From: Pararhizobium polonicum
GTDB taxonomy: Bacteria; Pseudomonadota; Alphaproteobacteria; Rhizobiales; Rhizobiaceae
DNA length: 64,000 nucleotides
Assembly (NCBI RefSeq): GCF_001687365.1
Contig: NZ_LGLV01000006.1
Coordinates: 1-64,000 of the forward strand
Direction: 5' to 3'
Below, piece after piece: positions 8,052-16,903 of the stretch. A model generated the notes under the pieces. It saw nothing but the letters and a program-made list of their open reading frames with translations. It was not told where the DNA came from and ran no database searches. Positions within the stretch are counted from its first letter, which is position 1. Every line of letters begins with the position of its first letter. The position numbers were made by a program, and so were the translations under genes.

Positions 8052-10373
8052 TCATTCCGCCGCGTTGAAGAAGCTATCGGGTGAAGACAGGCTCGTTAGC
8101 GCAGTAGCGTCGGCCTTTAGCAGCCATGGTTCACGGTCTTTCGAATCCGCACCGAGACCGCTGGCATTGGCGATGAGATAGCGTGCCGTCGGCAGGCGCC
8201 GTTCACCCTGCCATTCGGTAAATCCCTGCGGCAACACCCGGCCGTCCAGCCGGCAGCCGACATAGTTCACCGTCGCATAATCCTGCCATGGCCTTCCAAG
8301 ACTGATCGTCTTCACCGAGGGATCAGCGGTCACAGTACAATCGTGAAACATATAGCCGCTTGGTTGGCCGGGATACCGGCGGCTTTGCGCGGTGATCGTC
8401 ACTTGCGGCCGGTCAATGCCGTGCAGTTGTGTCCGCTCGAACCAGGCGAGCGCATCGCCGAACACGAAATCGACAGCGCCCTCGATCACGTCGTCCTGAT
8501 AATACTGGCGGGCCGGCTTGCAGGCTTGCGCAGTGGTGCAGCCATGGCTGCCAGCGTAAAGTGTATCCTGCCAGCCAGCCAGGCGCAGATCAACAAAGCG
8601 CTGATGGTCACCGGTCGCAGAGAGCGCCACGGCCTGTGCACCCTCTGTCACACCGGGGTTTCTGTCGTGGAACCGATTGGCAATGGTCAGTTGGCGGATC
8701 TCAATGCCATCCGCCTCGGCAAAGACTGTGGCAGAGCGCGCCGTGCCGCCGCTTTCCCGAGCGGAGCGGTCCGCCTCAATCACCACGTCATCGGCATTGT
8801 TGCCATCGCCAGCGACACGAAGATTCGGGGTACGCAGATGCACCACCTCGCGATACGTGCCCGGCTGGATCAGGATCGTATCCCCTGGTTTTGCCGCATC
8901 GGCCGCCGCCTGGACGGTGTCATAGGTCTTGCCGGGACCGACAGTCAGGATAGCGGTGTCCCTGGTCCGGGCATGCGGCATTTGGCTATTTGGTGCAGGC
9001 GATAGGTCGCCGCGCAGGCCTTTGGCGACCGGAAACGCAACCCAGCGCGCGTCACAGTCGTAGATGGCACCGTCCGTCACGGTTGGGCCGGCGATCTCGG
9101 GTACAGGTGGCGTTACGCCCCCAGGTCCGGCGGAAAGTTTGGCATTCTTAACCTGCCATATGACGTTTCGCCCGAAGCGCACGCCGTCAAACGCTATGCT
9201 GAGCGGGTGCGCACCATCGTAGCCGTGGATGACGAGCGCTCCGTTCCGCGCCGTTACATTGTGCAGAACGATATTGCTATAGACCGGGATGGCGCTACCC
9301 TGCGCCTTGTCATCATAGCGCGTATCGAAATCGATCGGCTTCTTGTTGTTGCGCAGGCAGATGTTCTCGTAAAGCACCCCGCTAACCGCTCCGCCGCGGC
9401 TGGCGTCGCTCTTGATCCTGAGCCCCGAGGCCGTACCATCGAGCGTCACGTCACGGACGAGAATGTCGCTGACACCGGCATTCGTCTCGCTGCCGATCGA
9501 CACGCCGTGCCCCCAATAGAAATGATCGTCCACAATCGAGACATGCCGGGTCGGACCATTTCCGGCCTTGATCGCGATATTGTCATCGCCGGTGCGGATG
9601 AAACTGCGGGCAATGGTAATGTCCTGGGACGCGCCGGGGTCTATACCGTCCGTATTGCGGGCGTCGGCGGGGGTATCGATCCGCACGCCCCAGAAAGTGG
9701 CGCCGGTAACACCATTCAGTACGGCATGAAAGTTGGGTGAATTGCGCAGCGTGATCCGGTAGAAGGTGATGTCGCGGGCATTATCGACCTCTATCAGGCG
9801 AGGATTATTTTGCTTTCCCTGCTGGGCCTGGGCGCGGCGAGCAAGTTGCCACCATGTTTCGCTTCGGCCGGCCATGGTTTCGCCGCCCCGACCGTCGATT
9901 GCGCCGTCACCGACGATCCCGCCGCCGTAGGTCCCATCGAACTGAATGAAGGGCCTGCATCCCTTCCCCTTGTCGTCGATGGTACCACAGCGGCCGCTGC
10001 CGCGGTCATAGGCGTACGGATCGGAGACTGCCGCCAGCACGGCACCCTGATCGATCCAAAGCGTAACGCCAGACTTCATGATCAACGGGCCACTCAGAAA
10101 GCGCCCTCCCTGTCCGCCTGCGACAAGCCGGACCGCCTCGCCCGCCGGGCATTGATCGATCGCAGATTGAAGACGGCCTGTGTCGCGACCACTCTCTTTC
10201 AATTGAGCAGCGGTCGTCTCCGCCGATAGTGTCAAGCATACATGCGCTGGCAAGGATGGTTCCACGACCTCCCGGCGATCCTGTGCCTGCGCGGGATGGG
10301 CCGGCAGATGGATAAGAAGGAGAAGGGCTGCAATATACCGGCGAAAGGGGAATAATGGTGGGGCCAAGGGCAC
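8052..10373 (-). CDS. Fused polygalacturonase (GH28) - pectin methylesterase (CE8)
   Basis: Exported enzyme of 773 residues with a signal peptide at residues 1-30 (ends HPAQAQD). Residues about 60-440 form a GH28 parallel beta-helix with the family landmarks NTDG (239-242), GDDN (Asp263/264), GHGVS (His289) and RIK (about 319), so pectate-backbone hydrolysis is expected. Residues about 475-760 form a CE8 pectinesterase with QDTLY (Asp603), GAVDFVFG (Asp635) and LGRPW (Arg694), the known catalytic triad set. Demethylation and chain cleavage of pectin would thus be coupled in one polypeptide. The two activities are usually encoded separately. Both active sites look complete. No transporter or other pectin gene is adjacent. 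Confidence 0.92.
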   Translation of the reverse strand: MPLAPPLFPFRRYIAALLLLIHLPAHPAQAQDRREVVEPSLPAHVCLTLSAETTAAQLKESGRDTGRLQSAIDQCPAGEAVRLVAGGQGGRFLSGPLIMKSGVTLWIDQGAVLAAVSDPYAYDRGSGRCGTIDDKGKGCRPFIQFDGTYGGGIVGDGAIDGRGGETMAGRSETWWQLARRAQAQQGKQNNPRLIEVDNARDITFYRITLRNSPNFHAVLNGVTGATFWGVRIDTPADARNTDGIDPGASQDITIARSFIRTGDDNIAIKAGNGPTRHVSIVDDHFYWGHGVSIGSETNAGVSDILVRDVTLDGTASGLRIKSDASRGGAVSGVLYENICLRNNKKPIDFDTRYDDKAQGSAIPVYSNIVLHNVTARNGALVIHGYDGAHPLSIAFDGVRFGRNVIWQVKNAKLSAGPGGVTPPVPEIAGPTVTDGAIYDCDARWVAFPVAKGLRGDLSPAPNSQMPHARTRDTAILTVGPGKTYDTVQAAADAAKPGDTILIQPGTYREVVHLRTPNLRVAGDGNNADDVVIEADRSARESGGTARSATVFAEADGIEIRQLTIANRFHDRNPGVTEGAQAVALSATGDHQRFVDLRLAGWQDTLYAGSHGCTTAQACKPARQYYQDDVIEGAVDFVFGDALAWFERTQLHGIDRPQVTITAQSRRYPGQPSGYMFHDCTVTADPSVKTISLGRPWQDYATVNYVGCRLDGRVLPQGFTEWQGERRLPTARYLIANASGLGADSKDREPWLLKADATALTSLSSPDSFFNAAE

Positions 10374-10581
10374 GATACTGATCCTGACAGCGAATATGTT
10401 TCAATTCCCGTCGTGAATTTCATCATGGCCATCGGCCGAATTTGTGACAGCGTTGCCACGATTGCTCTGAACGATGTATCGAATTGACGCTTTGATATGC
10501 CTTCAGAGGGAGGGGGGGCCACAAAACCTCAAGCTTGTCTTATGATTTCCCTGCCTCATTTGATAAGATACAGAAACGCGG

Positions 10582-10697
10582 AATGGCAAGCAGGGTGGGA
10601 TGGTCGACGACCTCAATTGCCTCGGCTTTATCATGCTCGACGAACTCGGCTACCCGCCATTTGTCCAAGCTGGTGGTCGGCTCCTGTTCCAGCTGAT
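10582..10697 (+). pseudogene. IstB (IS21-family helper ATPase) fragment
   Basis: A short frame reads GFIMLDELGYPPFVQAGGRL followed by LFQLI, which matches the Walker-B region of IstB proteins of IS21-family elements (typically LDELGYLPF). The fragment is cut exactly at the left end of the IS5-type element at 10700. No continuation was recognised on the far side, nor any IstA gene. The remaining sequence between the pectinase start (10373) and this fragment holds no gene that I can support; it must contain the pectinase promoter. Confidence 0.6.
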
Positions 10698-10699
10698 TA

Positions 10700-11504
10700 G
10701 GCTCAGGCCTCATTCATCGATCCAGTAGCAGCACGTCGCTGCGATGAGGATTGCGGATAGGAAGGTGTGAGCGCATCGGTCGTATTGCGTTGCGATGCGC
10801 CTGCAATCCTTGATCCTGCCGAATATGTTCTTGATGCGATAGCGTTGCTTGTAGAGGATTTTGTCGTATCCGGCAGGGCGGCGCCGCTTTCTTTGCGTAG
10901 CGGGGACGCAGGGTGAAATCCCCTTGTCTTTCAGTCCAGTGCGGACCTAGTCGGCGTCGTAGCCGCGACCGGTCAGCAGCTCCCTTGCTTTGGGTCGGCG
11001 ATCGAGCAGATGCCGGCCCCCCTGATCGTCGCGGGCATTGCCTGCGGTGAGGAAAAACACCAACGGTCGGCTCAATCCATCGCATGCTGCCTGGAATTCA
11101 GGCCGCCTTTCGTTCGTCCGATACAGCGGGAAAGAGCCCTTTTTAAACAGGCTGGCTGCAGTGCGATGGGCTTTCACATGGGTGCATCGATCATCAGCCT
11201 GTCGGGTTGGCCAGCTTTCCCGGCAAGCGCCTCGAAAGTCCGGTTGAAGACGCCGAGCCTGCTCCAGTGGATGAAGCAGTTATAGAGTGTCTTGTGCGGA
11301 CCATAGTTCTTCGGTGCGTCTTTCCACTGACGCCCCTGAGATCGTTGACGCGCTTGATACCGTGGGCCAAAGGGAGATACGGCCTGATCCGGCCGAACTG
11401 TGATGGCATCAGCAAAAACAAACCACTCATGGCAAAATCCTCCCGCCATGAGTGAATCAAAACCCCGTTAAATAGAAAAGCGGATCAATCAATCGGCCTG
11501 AGCC
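10700..11504 (-). mobile_element. IS5-family (IS427-like) insertion sequence, decayed
   Basis: Ten-base perfect terminal inverted repeats, GGCTCAGGCC at 10700-10709 and GGCCTGAGCC at 11495-11504, bound an 805-bp unit flanked on both sides by TA (10698-10699 and 11505-11506). Size, ends and the transposase remains inside fit the IS427 subgroup of IS5. It inserted into an older IstB fragment. Confidence 0.8.
10710..11430 (-). pseudogene. IS5/IS427-type transposase, multiply disrupted
   Basis: The N-terminus MSGLFLLMPSQFGRIRPYLP begins at 11430, and later parts (APKNYGPHKTLYNCFIHWSR, KAHRTAASLFKKGSFP, GRIKDCRRIATQYDRCAH) match the DDE transposase of IS427-group elements, but in different frames. 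Visible lesions are an internal deletion with frame change near 11330-11350, a one-base loss at LMIDA(T)H near 11175, and an in-frame TAG at 10947-10949 where the family has Trp after GYDAD. It cannot make an active transposase without extensive recoding. Confidence 0.8.
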
Positions 11505-11603
11505 TAGACAGATGAGTAAATAGGTCGTTGATTCGTATCCTTTCGAGGCGCTCAGTGTTGAGTTTCAGCAGGCTTTGGCTCGTTTTTTCATTTCGCGCTA
11601 GCC

Positions 11604-11617
11604 CACCAGATCTGGTG
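11604..11617. repeat. 14-bp perfect palindrome CACCAGATCTGGTG
   Basis: A perfect 14-bp palindrome in the 270-bp non-coding stretch between the IS5-type element and the Rrf2 gene (11507-11777). Nothing else recognisable lies in that stretch. It could be a regulator site left behind by a lost gene; no role can be assigned. Confidence 0.35.
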
Positions 11618-11777
11618 TAGTGAATTGTCCGCAATCAACTTTATTCGGCCTGAGTGGATCACGGCGAAATGGAAAAACGGTAAGCGGTGTCTTGCTCACG
11701 CATTGACCAAATCTGTGGTCGAGCCACGGTTAGCGGTTATCGCCTATTCGATGATTGCGCTAAGAGCGACCTTCCTA

Positions 11778-12209
11778 TTAAGAGGTCACGGACGCCTTAT
11801 GTTTGGCGTCTTTTGCTATCTGCGCGAGTGTCGTGGCAGCGTACTTCGCAATGAGTTGGGTCTCCGCAGCAGCATGCGCCTTTTCGAGCACAGAATTGGA
11901 TGCACGCTCGACTGGGCAAGTGGGGTGATCTCGCGAGATGGGAGCGGCGAGGATGGGTCCTTCGGTTAGAGCGCGCTGGACGTCGAGCACCGTGACCTGG
12001 TCGAGTGACCGGGTCAGTTTCCAACCACCTCCTCGGCCGCCTTCGGATTCAACGATCCCATGCTCACGCAGCGCCCCGAGCGTGCGGCGCACAACAACGG
12101 GATTTGTGTTGAGCATCTGCGCTATGCGTTCTGACGTTTCCCTGCCGCCGAGTAGCCCCATGTGAACCAACACATGCAGCATTCTGGCAAGCCGACCATC
12201 GGTCGTCAT
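11778..12209 (-). CDS. Rrf2-family transcriptional regulator
   Basis: DNA-binding protein of 143 residues. The N-terminal winged helix (RLARMLHVLVHMGLLG, SERIAQMLNTNPVVVRRTLG, GGRGGGWKLTRS) is typical of Rrf2 proteins. The three-cysteine iron-sulfur cluster motif of IscR/NsrR is absent: only one Cys is present (HPTCPVERA, near residue 98). It may sense redox or a reactive compound through this Cys, as known for some single-Cys Rrf2 members, or it may not be a redox sensor. It is divergent from the hydrolase at 12300, and the 90-bp gap carries two inverted repeats, so it probably represses itself and the hydrolase. Confidence 0.88.
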   Translation of the reverse strand: MTTDGRLARMLHVLVHMGLLGGRETSERIAQMLNTNPVVVRRTLGALREHGIVESEGGRGGGWKLTRSLDQVTVLDVQRALTEGPILAAPISRDHPTCPVERASNSVLEKAHAAAETQLIAKYAATTLAQIAKDAKHKASVTS

Positions 12210-12234
12210 TGTGCACCTTTCCGCAACAATAAGA

Positions 12235-12281
12235 GTTACGCTATCTTGACATTCAGCCTATAGCGTAACACATGTTGTTAC
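12235..12281. promoter_or_regulatory. Two inverted repeats between Rrf2 and hydrolase genes
   Basis: Inverted repeat 1 is GTTACGCTAT (12235-12244) with ATAGCGTAAC (12260-12269), spacer 15 bp. Inverted repeat 2 is GTAACA (12265-12270) with TGTTAC (12276-12281), spacer 5 bp. A TTGACA -35-like hexamer sits at 12246-12251 inside repeat 1. The arrangement suits autorepression by the Rrf2 protein. Confidence 0.6.
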
Positions 12282-12299
12282 ACGATAGAAGAAGCGCGA

Positions 12300-13355
12300 A
12301 TGCGACGCCGTCAGTTTTTGAGTTTTCCGCCGCTCGTGATTGCCTTTCCATCAATTGCCTTGCCAACCAATCAGGAGGCGCCCGTGAAAGAGACAATTAT
12401 TCAGACCCGCACGATCAACATGAGCATCCTTGATGCCGGTCAAGGCCCGCTAATTCTGTTTTGCCACGGTTTCCCTGAGACCAAATACGCATGGCGACAC
12501 CAGATCAATGCACTTGCGCAAGCTGGTTACCGCGCCGTTGCACCGGATATGAGAGGTTATGGCGGTACCGACGCGCCGGAGCGCCTGGATCAATACACGG
12601 TCTTTCACGCAGTCGGCGACCTGGTGGCACTCCTTGATGCGCTTGGTGAGCAACAGGCCGTCGTTGTCGGCCACGATTGGGGTGCGACAATTGCATGGCA
12701 AGCCGCGTTGTTGCGACCAGATCGGTTCCGTGCTGTCGTTGCACTCAGCGTGCCGATGATGGGACAGCCGCCCGTGCCACCATCGAAGATTTTCCCGCAG
12801 ACCGAAGACGCACTTTTCTATACGCTGTATTTTCAAGAACCGAAGCTCGCCGACGAGGAGTTTGGGCGCGACGTCAGCTTGACTCTGCGCAAGATCCTTT
12901 TCGCAGCAAGTGGCGAAGCGGGTCGTCGTAAGCCGGGCGACGGTACACCCAATCCATTCGGAATGGTGGTGAAGAGCACCGGGTTGCTGGCAAATCTCCC
13001 GACGCCCGCCAGACTACCGGCATGGCTACCCGGTCGAGAATTTGACCAATTGATCAGAGCCTTCGAGTTGACAGGCTTCACCGGAGGATTGAACTACTAT
13101 CGCAATCTTGATCGCAATTGGGAACTGCAGCAAGCCTGCGTAGGCCAACTGGTCCAAGTGCCCGCACTTTTCATGATCGGCGAGCGCGATACTGGCCTGA
13201 GCATACCCGGCATGGATCAGATTATCGCTGCAATGCCGAACTTGGTTCCTGACTTACGAGGCTCCTATGTTCTTCAAGACGCGGGTCATTGGCTTCAGCA
13301 AGAGCGGCCGACCGAAGTATCGGAGTTAACGATCAAGTTTTTGAGCGAGCTTTAG
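12300..13355 (+). CDS. Alpha/beta hydrolase, epoxide-hydrolase-like
   Basis: Protein of 351 residues with an alpha/beta hydrolase fold: oxyanion motif HGFPE (56-60), nucleophile elbow GHDWG with Asp126, acid GERDTG and catalytic His in AGHWLQQERP near the C-terminus. The Asp nucleophile, HGFPE motif and a lid Tyr (LNYYRN) are features of epoxide hydrolases rather than esterases. The N-terminal 20 residues (RRRQFLSFPPLVIAFPSIAL) resemble an export signal; an internal GTG start at 12384 would give a cytosolic form. It is divergent from the Rrf2 regulator and probably induced by its ligand. The substrate is unknown. Confidence 0.85.
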   Translation: MRRRQFLSFPPLVIAFPSIALPTNQEAPVKETIIQTRTINMSILDAGQGPLILFCHGFPETKYAWRHQINALAQAGYRAVAPDMRGYGGTDAPERLDQYTVFHAVGDLVALLDALGEQQAVVVGHDWGATIAWQAALLRPDRFRAVVALSVPMMGQPPVPPSKIFPQTEDALFYTLYFQEPKLADEEFGRDVSLTLRKILFAASGEAGRRKPGDGTPNPFGMVVKSTGLLANLPTPARLPAWLPGREFDQLIRAFELTGFTGGLNYYRNLDRNWELQQACVGQLVQVPALFMIGERDTGLSIPGMDQIIAAMPNLVPDLRGSYVLQDAGHWLQQERPTEVSELTIKFLSEL

Positions 13356-13506
13356 AGGTCCCGGTTCGCATCTCTTCCGCCGAGGCCAGACGAACCAACC
13401 GGCCGATTGCCGTTCATGTCAAACTGCCGCAGCCGCATAATTCCACGGCAACAAGGGGTCAGTTCCGGCTGAGGGCGAAATGACACTCTAAGGCGCGTTG
13501 ATGATT

Positions 13507-14406
13507 TCAAACTTCGCTGACAATGGCAAAATGCTCGATAAACGATCTAAGAAGGCCGAGGCGAGCCAGAGATTTGGGGAAATATAAATAGAACGCCGGT
13601 CTTTGAACTCGGAATTCCGGTAAAATTTCGATGAGGTCGCCGCGTGCCAATTCCTCCTCGACACCTGCGCGAAGCGACCATCCAATACCGAAACCCTGCC
13701 GAGCGGCGTCGACGACAGTTCTGAGGTCGTTGAATATCAGCCGCCCGCTCACCGCCACGGAAATCTCACCATCCGGATCATTAAAACGCCACTCGGCGAT
13801 CCGGCCGGAGGTAATTTGCCGATGGCGGATGCAACTGTGCAACAACAGGTCTCTGGGGTGTGACGGATATCCGCATCGCGAGAGATAATCGGGTGAGGCG
13901 ACATATGCGCCGTCCTGCGGTGTCGACAGACGGCGAGCGATCATGTCGTTCTGCAGATGATCGCCAAGGCGAATTCCAGCGTGAAACCCTTCCGAGACGA
14001 TATCAACCAGCGCCTCGTTGATTACGAATTCCAGTTCGACGTCCGGATATCCCGTTTCGAATGCCGCGAGCTTCGGGGCGATTATCAGCTGCCAGGCGCG
14101 ATAAGGCAGTGTGATTCTCAACTGGCCTGATTTGGTCTCGGCCGCATCACGCGCCGTATCCAATGCCTCCTCGATTGCCCCAACCAGGTGCCGCGTGCTG
14201 ATGAACAAGGCCCTCCCTGCATCCGTCATAGTTACAGAGCGGGTGTTACGAGTGAACAACGGCGTGCCAAGACGGTCTTCGAATGCTTTGAGCTGATGTG
14301 AGATCGCGGGCGGGTTCACGCCAAGCGCACGAGCGGCCGCTCGCAACGAGCCGAGCTCGGCGATCGTCAGGAAGGTCTGGAGCCCAGGCAACTCCGCCCG
14401 CGTCAT
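13507..14406 (-). CDS. LysR-family transcriptional regulator
   Basis: Protein of 299 residues. The winged helix-turn-helix is at residues 5-63 (LQTFLTIAELGSLRAAARAL, NPPAISHQLKAFEDRLGTPL, FTRNTRSVTMTDAG), followed by a LysR substrate-binding domain of usual length. It is divergent from the EamA-type transporter at 14505 with a gap of 98 bp, the typical arrangement in which a LysR protein controls the neighbouring efflux gene. The inducer is not predictable from sequence. Confidence 0.9.
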   Translation of the reverse strand: MTRAELPGLQTFLTIAELGSLRAAARALGVNPPAISHQLKAFEDRLGTPLFTRNTRSVTMTDAGRALFISTRHLVGAIEEALDTARDAAETKSGQLRITLPYRAWQLIIAPKLAAFETGYPDVELEFVINEALVDIVSEGFHAGIRLGDHLQNDMIARRLSTPQDGAYVASPDYLSRCGYPSHPRDLLLHSCIRHRQITSGRIAEWRFNDPDGEISVAVSGRLIFNDLRTVVDAARQGFGIGWSLRAGVEEELARGDLIEILPEFRVQRPAFYLYFPKSLARLGLLRSFIEHFAIVSEV

Positions 14407-14504
14407 GATTGATTAAAATAATCGAACATGATGATGAAATTAGACTGCCTAGCCGTAATGATCAATGGGAGCGACATTAGGGAAGAATTCCCCTAGGAGG
14501 CACT

Positions 14505-15443
14505 ATGGTCATGGCATCAGCTCAACGAAACTCGGTCGTTAAAGGCGTAATCGTCATCCTGCTCACGGTTTTTACGATGGCGCTGACAGATGCTTTTGTG
14601 AAATCGGCCAGCGCCGACATGACGCTCTGGCAGATCTATGTTCTGCGGTCGACCATCGCCATTCCGGTGCTGCTCATGCTCGCACGCGGTTCGGTTTGGC
14701 CTGCCGCGCCGATCTGGGTGGCGCTTCGCAGCCTGTGTCTCGGTCTGATGTATCTCGCCATCTATGCCGCGATCCCGATGCTCGATCTCTCGGTTATCGC
14801 CGCATCGCTCTACATCGGCCCGCTGTTCATAGTCGTGCTGTCAGCCATCGTTCTTGGAGAAAGGATCGCCTGGCATCAATGGGCAGGCATTGTGGTGGGC
14901 TTTGTGGGGGGATTGGTGATCGTGCGTCCGGCGGCTGCGGACTTCTCGCCATTGTCGCTGTTCCCGGTCGTTGCGGCTTTTCTTTATGCGGTTGCTGCCG
15001 TTCTGACACGGGCCAAGTGCCCAACTGAAAAGCCGTTGACCATGGCACTATGGCAGAATGCGATGCTTCTTGCTTTCGGATGTATCGCAAGCGTTGCCAT
15101 CGTCTGGTCAGGAACCGGATTGGCGTATGACTATCCGTTTCTTTTGGGTCGTTGGACCGAGATGGGCGTCAGCGAATGGCGGATTATTCTCATCCTAGCT
15201 GCTTTGATCCTTGGCGTCAGTATCGGCTTGGCCCGGGCTTATCAATCGGAGCATCCGCAGGTCATTGCGACGTTCGACTATGCCTATCTGGTTTTTGCGG
15301 CATTTTGGGGTTTCGTTTTCTTCGGCGAGGTTCCTGACGTGATGACTCTAGCCGGCATGGCTTTCATCGTCCTCGCTGGCCTGATTCAGCTTTTCGCGGA
15401 ACGGCTGGTCGGAAAACAGGCCCGATCTGTCGGCCAAGTTTAG
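14505..15443 (+). CDS. EamA/DMT-family transporter
   Basis: Inner-membrane protein of 312 residues with ten predicted hydrophobic segments arranged as two EamA repeats (residues about 10-145 and 155-300; Pro- and Gly-rich, for example LSVIAASLYIGPLFIVVLSA and GIVVGFVGGLVIVRPA). Such proteins export amino acids, nucleosides or small drugs, or import S-adenosylmethionine in some cases. An AGGAGG ribosome site lies just upstream; it is 4 bp from the ATG at 14505 and 10 bp from a second ATG at 14511, so either may be used. Probably controlled by the divergent LysR gene. Confidence 0.88.
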   Translation: MVMASAQRNSVVKGVIVILLTVFTMALTDAFVKSASADMTLWQIYVLRSTIAIPVLLMLARGSVWPAAPIWVALRSLCLGLMYLAIYAAIPMLDLSVIAASLYIGPLFIVVLSAIVLGERIAWHQWAGIVVGFVGGLVIVRPAAADFSPLSLFPVVAAFLYAVAAVLTRAKCPTEKPLTMALWQNAMLLAFGCIASVAIVWSGTGLAYDYPFLLGRWTEMGVSEWRIILILAALILGVSIGLARAYQSEHPQVIATFDYAYLVFAAFWGFVFFGEVPDVMTLAGMAFIVLAGLIQLFAERLVGKQARSVGQV

Positions 15444-15475
15444 CACTCTCTGTCAGTGAGATTTTATCCGAATGG

Positions 15476-16067
15476 CTATTTGAGACCGTATTCACGAGAT
15501 CGCTTTACAATATCAGCGGCGGTATTCTTGCTAATGCCAAGGTCGCGGGGGATCCAGCGGTTGCTACGTCCTTCGGCGATCAGCGCCAGGACTTTTGGGG
15601 CGCTCCCCAGTCTGTCGACCGAGCCTTTTGCCGCGTGCCCTCGCGGCGGCGAGGCCGGATTTCACCCGCTCGCTGATGATGTCGCGTTCAAATTCCGCAA
15701 TACCGGGGAGCAACGTCGCCAGCATTCGACCATGCGGGGATGACAAGTCGAAGGCTATACCGTTCATGGCTATGACGGAAACCTTCCAGCACTCCAATTC
15801 GCATAGCGTGTTGAGGAGGTCGATCGTCGAGCGACCCCATCGAGAAAGCTCGATCGCGAGGATGACATCGATCTGCCTCGACTGGGCCAGGGCCATGATC
15901 TTGCGGCGTTCGGCTCGATCTAGCTTCGCGCCGGAACCCGTCTCTTTGACGATTCCGGTGACGCCGGAACCGGCGCGACCGGCAAATGCGGTCAGATCGC
16001 GCTCCTGCTTCTCGCATGACTGATCGACGGTCGAAACCCGGTAGTAGATAGCGGCGCGTTGTCCCAA
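15476..16067 (-). pseudogene. Serine recombinase (resolvase/invertase) with frameshifted C-terminus
   Basis: The catalytic domain is intact for about 140 residues: the nucleophile Ser in YYRVSTVDQ, then LSRWGRSTIDLLNTLCELE and the EFERDIISERVKSGLAAARA helix. After GRQTGERPK the frame is lost and the original 167-codon frame ends at 15564. The missing helix-turn-helix is present in another frame (VLALIAEGRSNRWIPRDLGI, then SKNTAADIVKRS), ending at a TAG at 15476-15478. A small deletion near 15600 explains this. The protein made today would lack its DNA-binding helix-turn-helix. No terminal repeats of a Tn3-type transposon were seen. Confidence 0.78.
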
Positions 16068-16236
16068 TTGAACCCTCGTGGATTTGGCTGCCGGAAGGCC
16101 TTGATTTATATGGGGCGATTGTTGTCCAAAACAGAGTTTAGTTCAGTTTGTACGGCAAGCGTTCGGCCGCTACCTTTCCAAAGGAGCCGGTGACACATGA
16201 TCAACGGCGAGACAGCTTTCCGCAGCGAGGGTGGGA

Positions 16237-16824
16237 TTATCGGATAGCCCTGACAGCCAGTTTGGCAAGCATTTCAAGTCGCTCGCGACCGGCCCCGTCG
16301 TGGGCCTGTACCGCCATGCCTTGAATGACCGCGGAAAGATAAACTGCCTTGTCAGCCGCAGCTTCCTGATCCAGCCAGCGCTGCAGCTTCTGTGCAAGCA
16401 ATGCTGTGAAGGCCGTTCGACGGTCCGAAAGCTCCGCTGCGATTTCGGCGTGGTCGGGATGACTTGTCAGCATGCCCATGTTGAGCATGCAGCCCGCTTC
16501 GGTGGACGGATCGCTCAGGCCGTGCGCCGTTGCGTTCAGGAAAGCGAGCACCGCCTCGTCGACAGTCTCGTACGGATCCATGAAGGAGAGATCCGTCGCG
16601 CCTCGCAGCCTTCCATATCTGTCGACAGCTTCAAGATAAAGCGCGCGTTTGTTTCCGAAGGCCGCATAAAGGCTAGGTGCCGCAAGTCCCATGGCAGCGG
16701 TGAGGTGTTGGAAGGAGACACCTTCATAGCCGTGCCGCCAAAACAGCCGCATCGCGGTTTCCAGTGCCGCATCACGATCGAACTCTCTCGGGCGGCCGCC
16801 ACTGGGCGATTTCCTAGGTTTCAT
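16237..16824 (-). CDS. TetR-family transcriptional regulator
   Basis: Repressor of about 195 residues when started at the ATG at 16824 (MKPRKSPSGGRPREFDRDAA); longer frames upstream run through the operator and are unlikely. The TetR helix-turn-helix (ALETAMRLFWRHGYEGVSF, LTAAMGLAAPSLYAAFGNKR) is at residues about 18-62, followed by an all-helical ligand domain. It is divergent from the short-chain dehydrogenase at 16904, and the gap contains two identical 12-bp palindromes. The family resembles the AefR/NemR-like one-gene-neighbour repressors; the ligand is unknown. Confidence 0.88.
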   Translation of the reverse strand: MKPRKSPSGGRPREFDRDAALETAMRLFWRHGYEGVSFQHLTAAMGLAAPSLYAAFGNKRALYLEAVDRYGRLRGATDLSFMDPYETVDEAVLAFLNATAHGLSDPSTEAGCMLNMGMLTSHPDHAEIAAELSDRRTAFTALLAQKLQRWLDQEAAADKAVYLSAVIQGMAVQAHDGAGRERLEMLAKLAVRAIR

Positions 16825-16883
16825 AATGATCATTAAATAAGGTTTGACAGCCGTCGTCAACTGATGTTGTTTAATGATCATTA
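16824..16883. promoter_or_regulatory. Twin TAATGATCATTA operators
   Basis: The 12-bp perfect palindrome TAATGATCATTA occurs twice, at 16824-16835 (touching the TetR start codon) and 16872-16883 (about 20 bp before the SDR start), 48 bp apart. Flanks extend the match in mirror orientation (ATAATGATCATTAAA and TTTAATGATCATTAT). The pair is well placed for repression of both divergent genes by the TetR protein. Confidence 0.75.
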
Positions 16884-16903
16884 TAAAACGTGGAGCGACA
16901 AAT

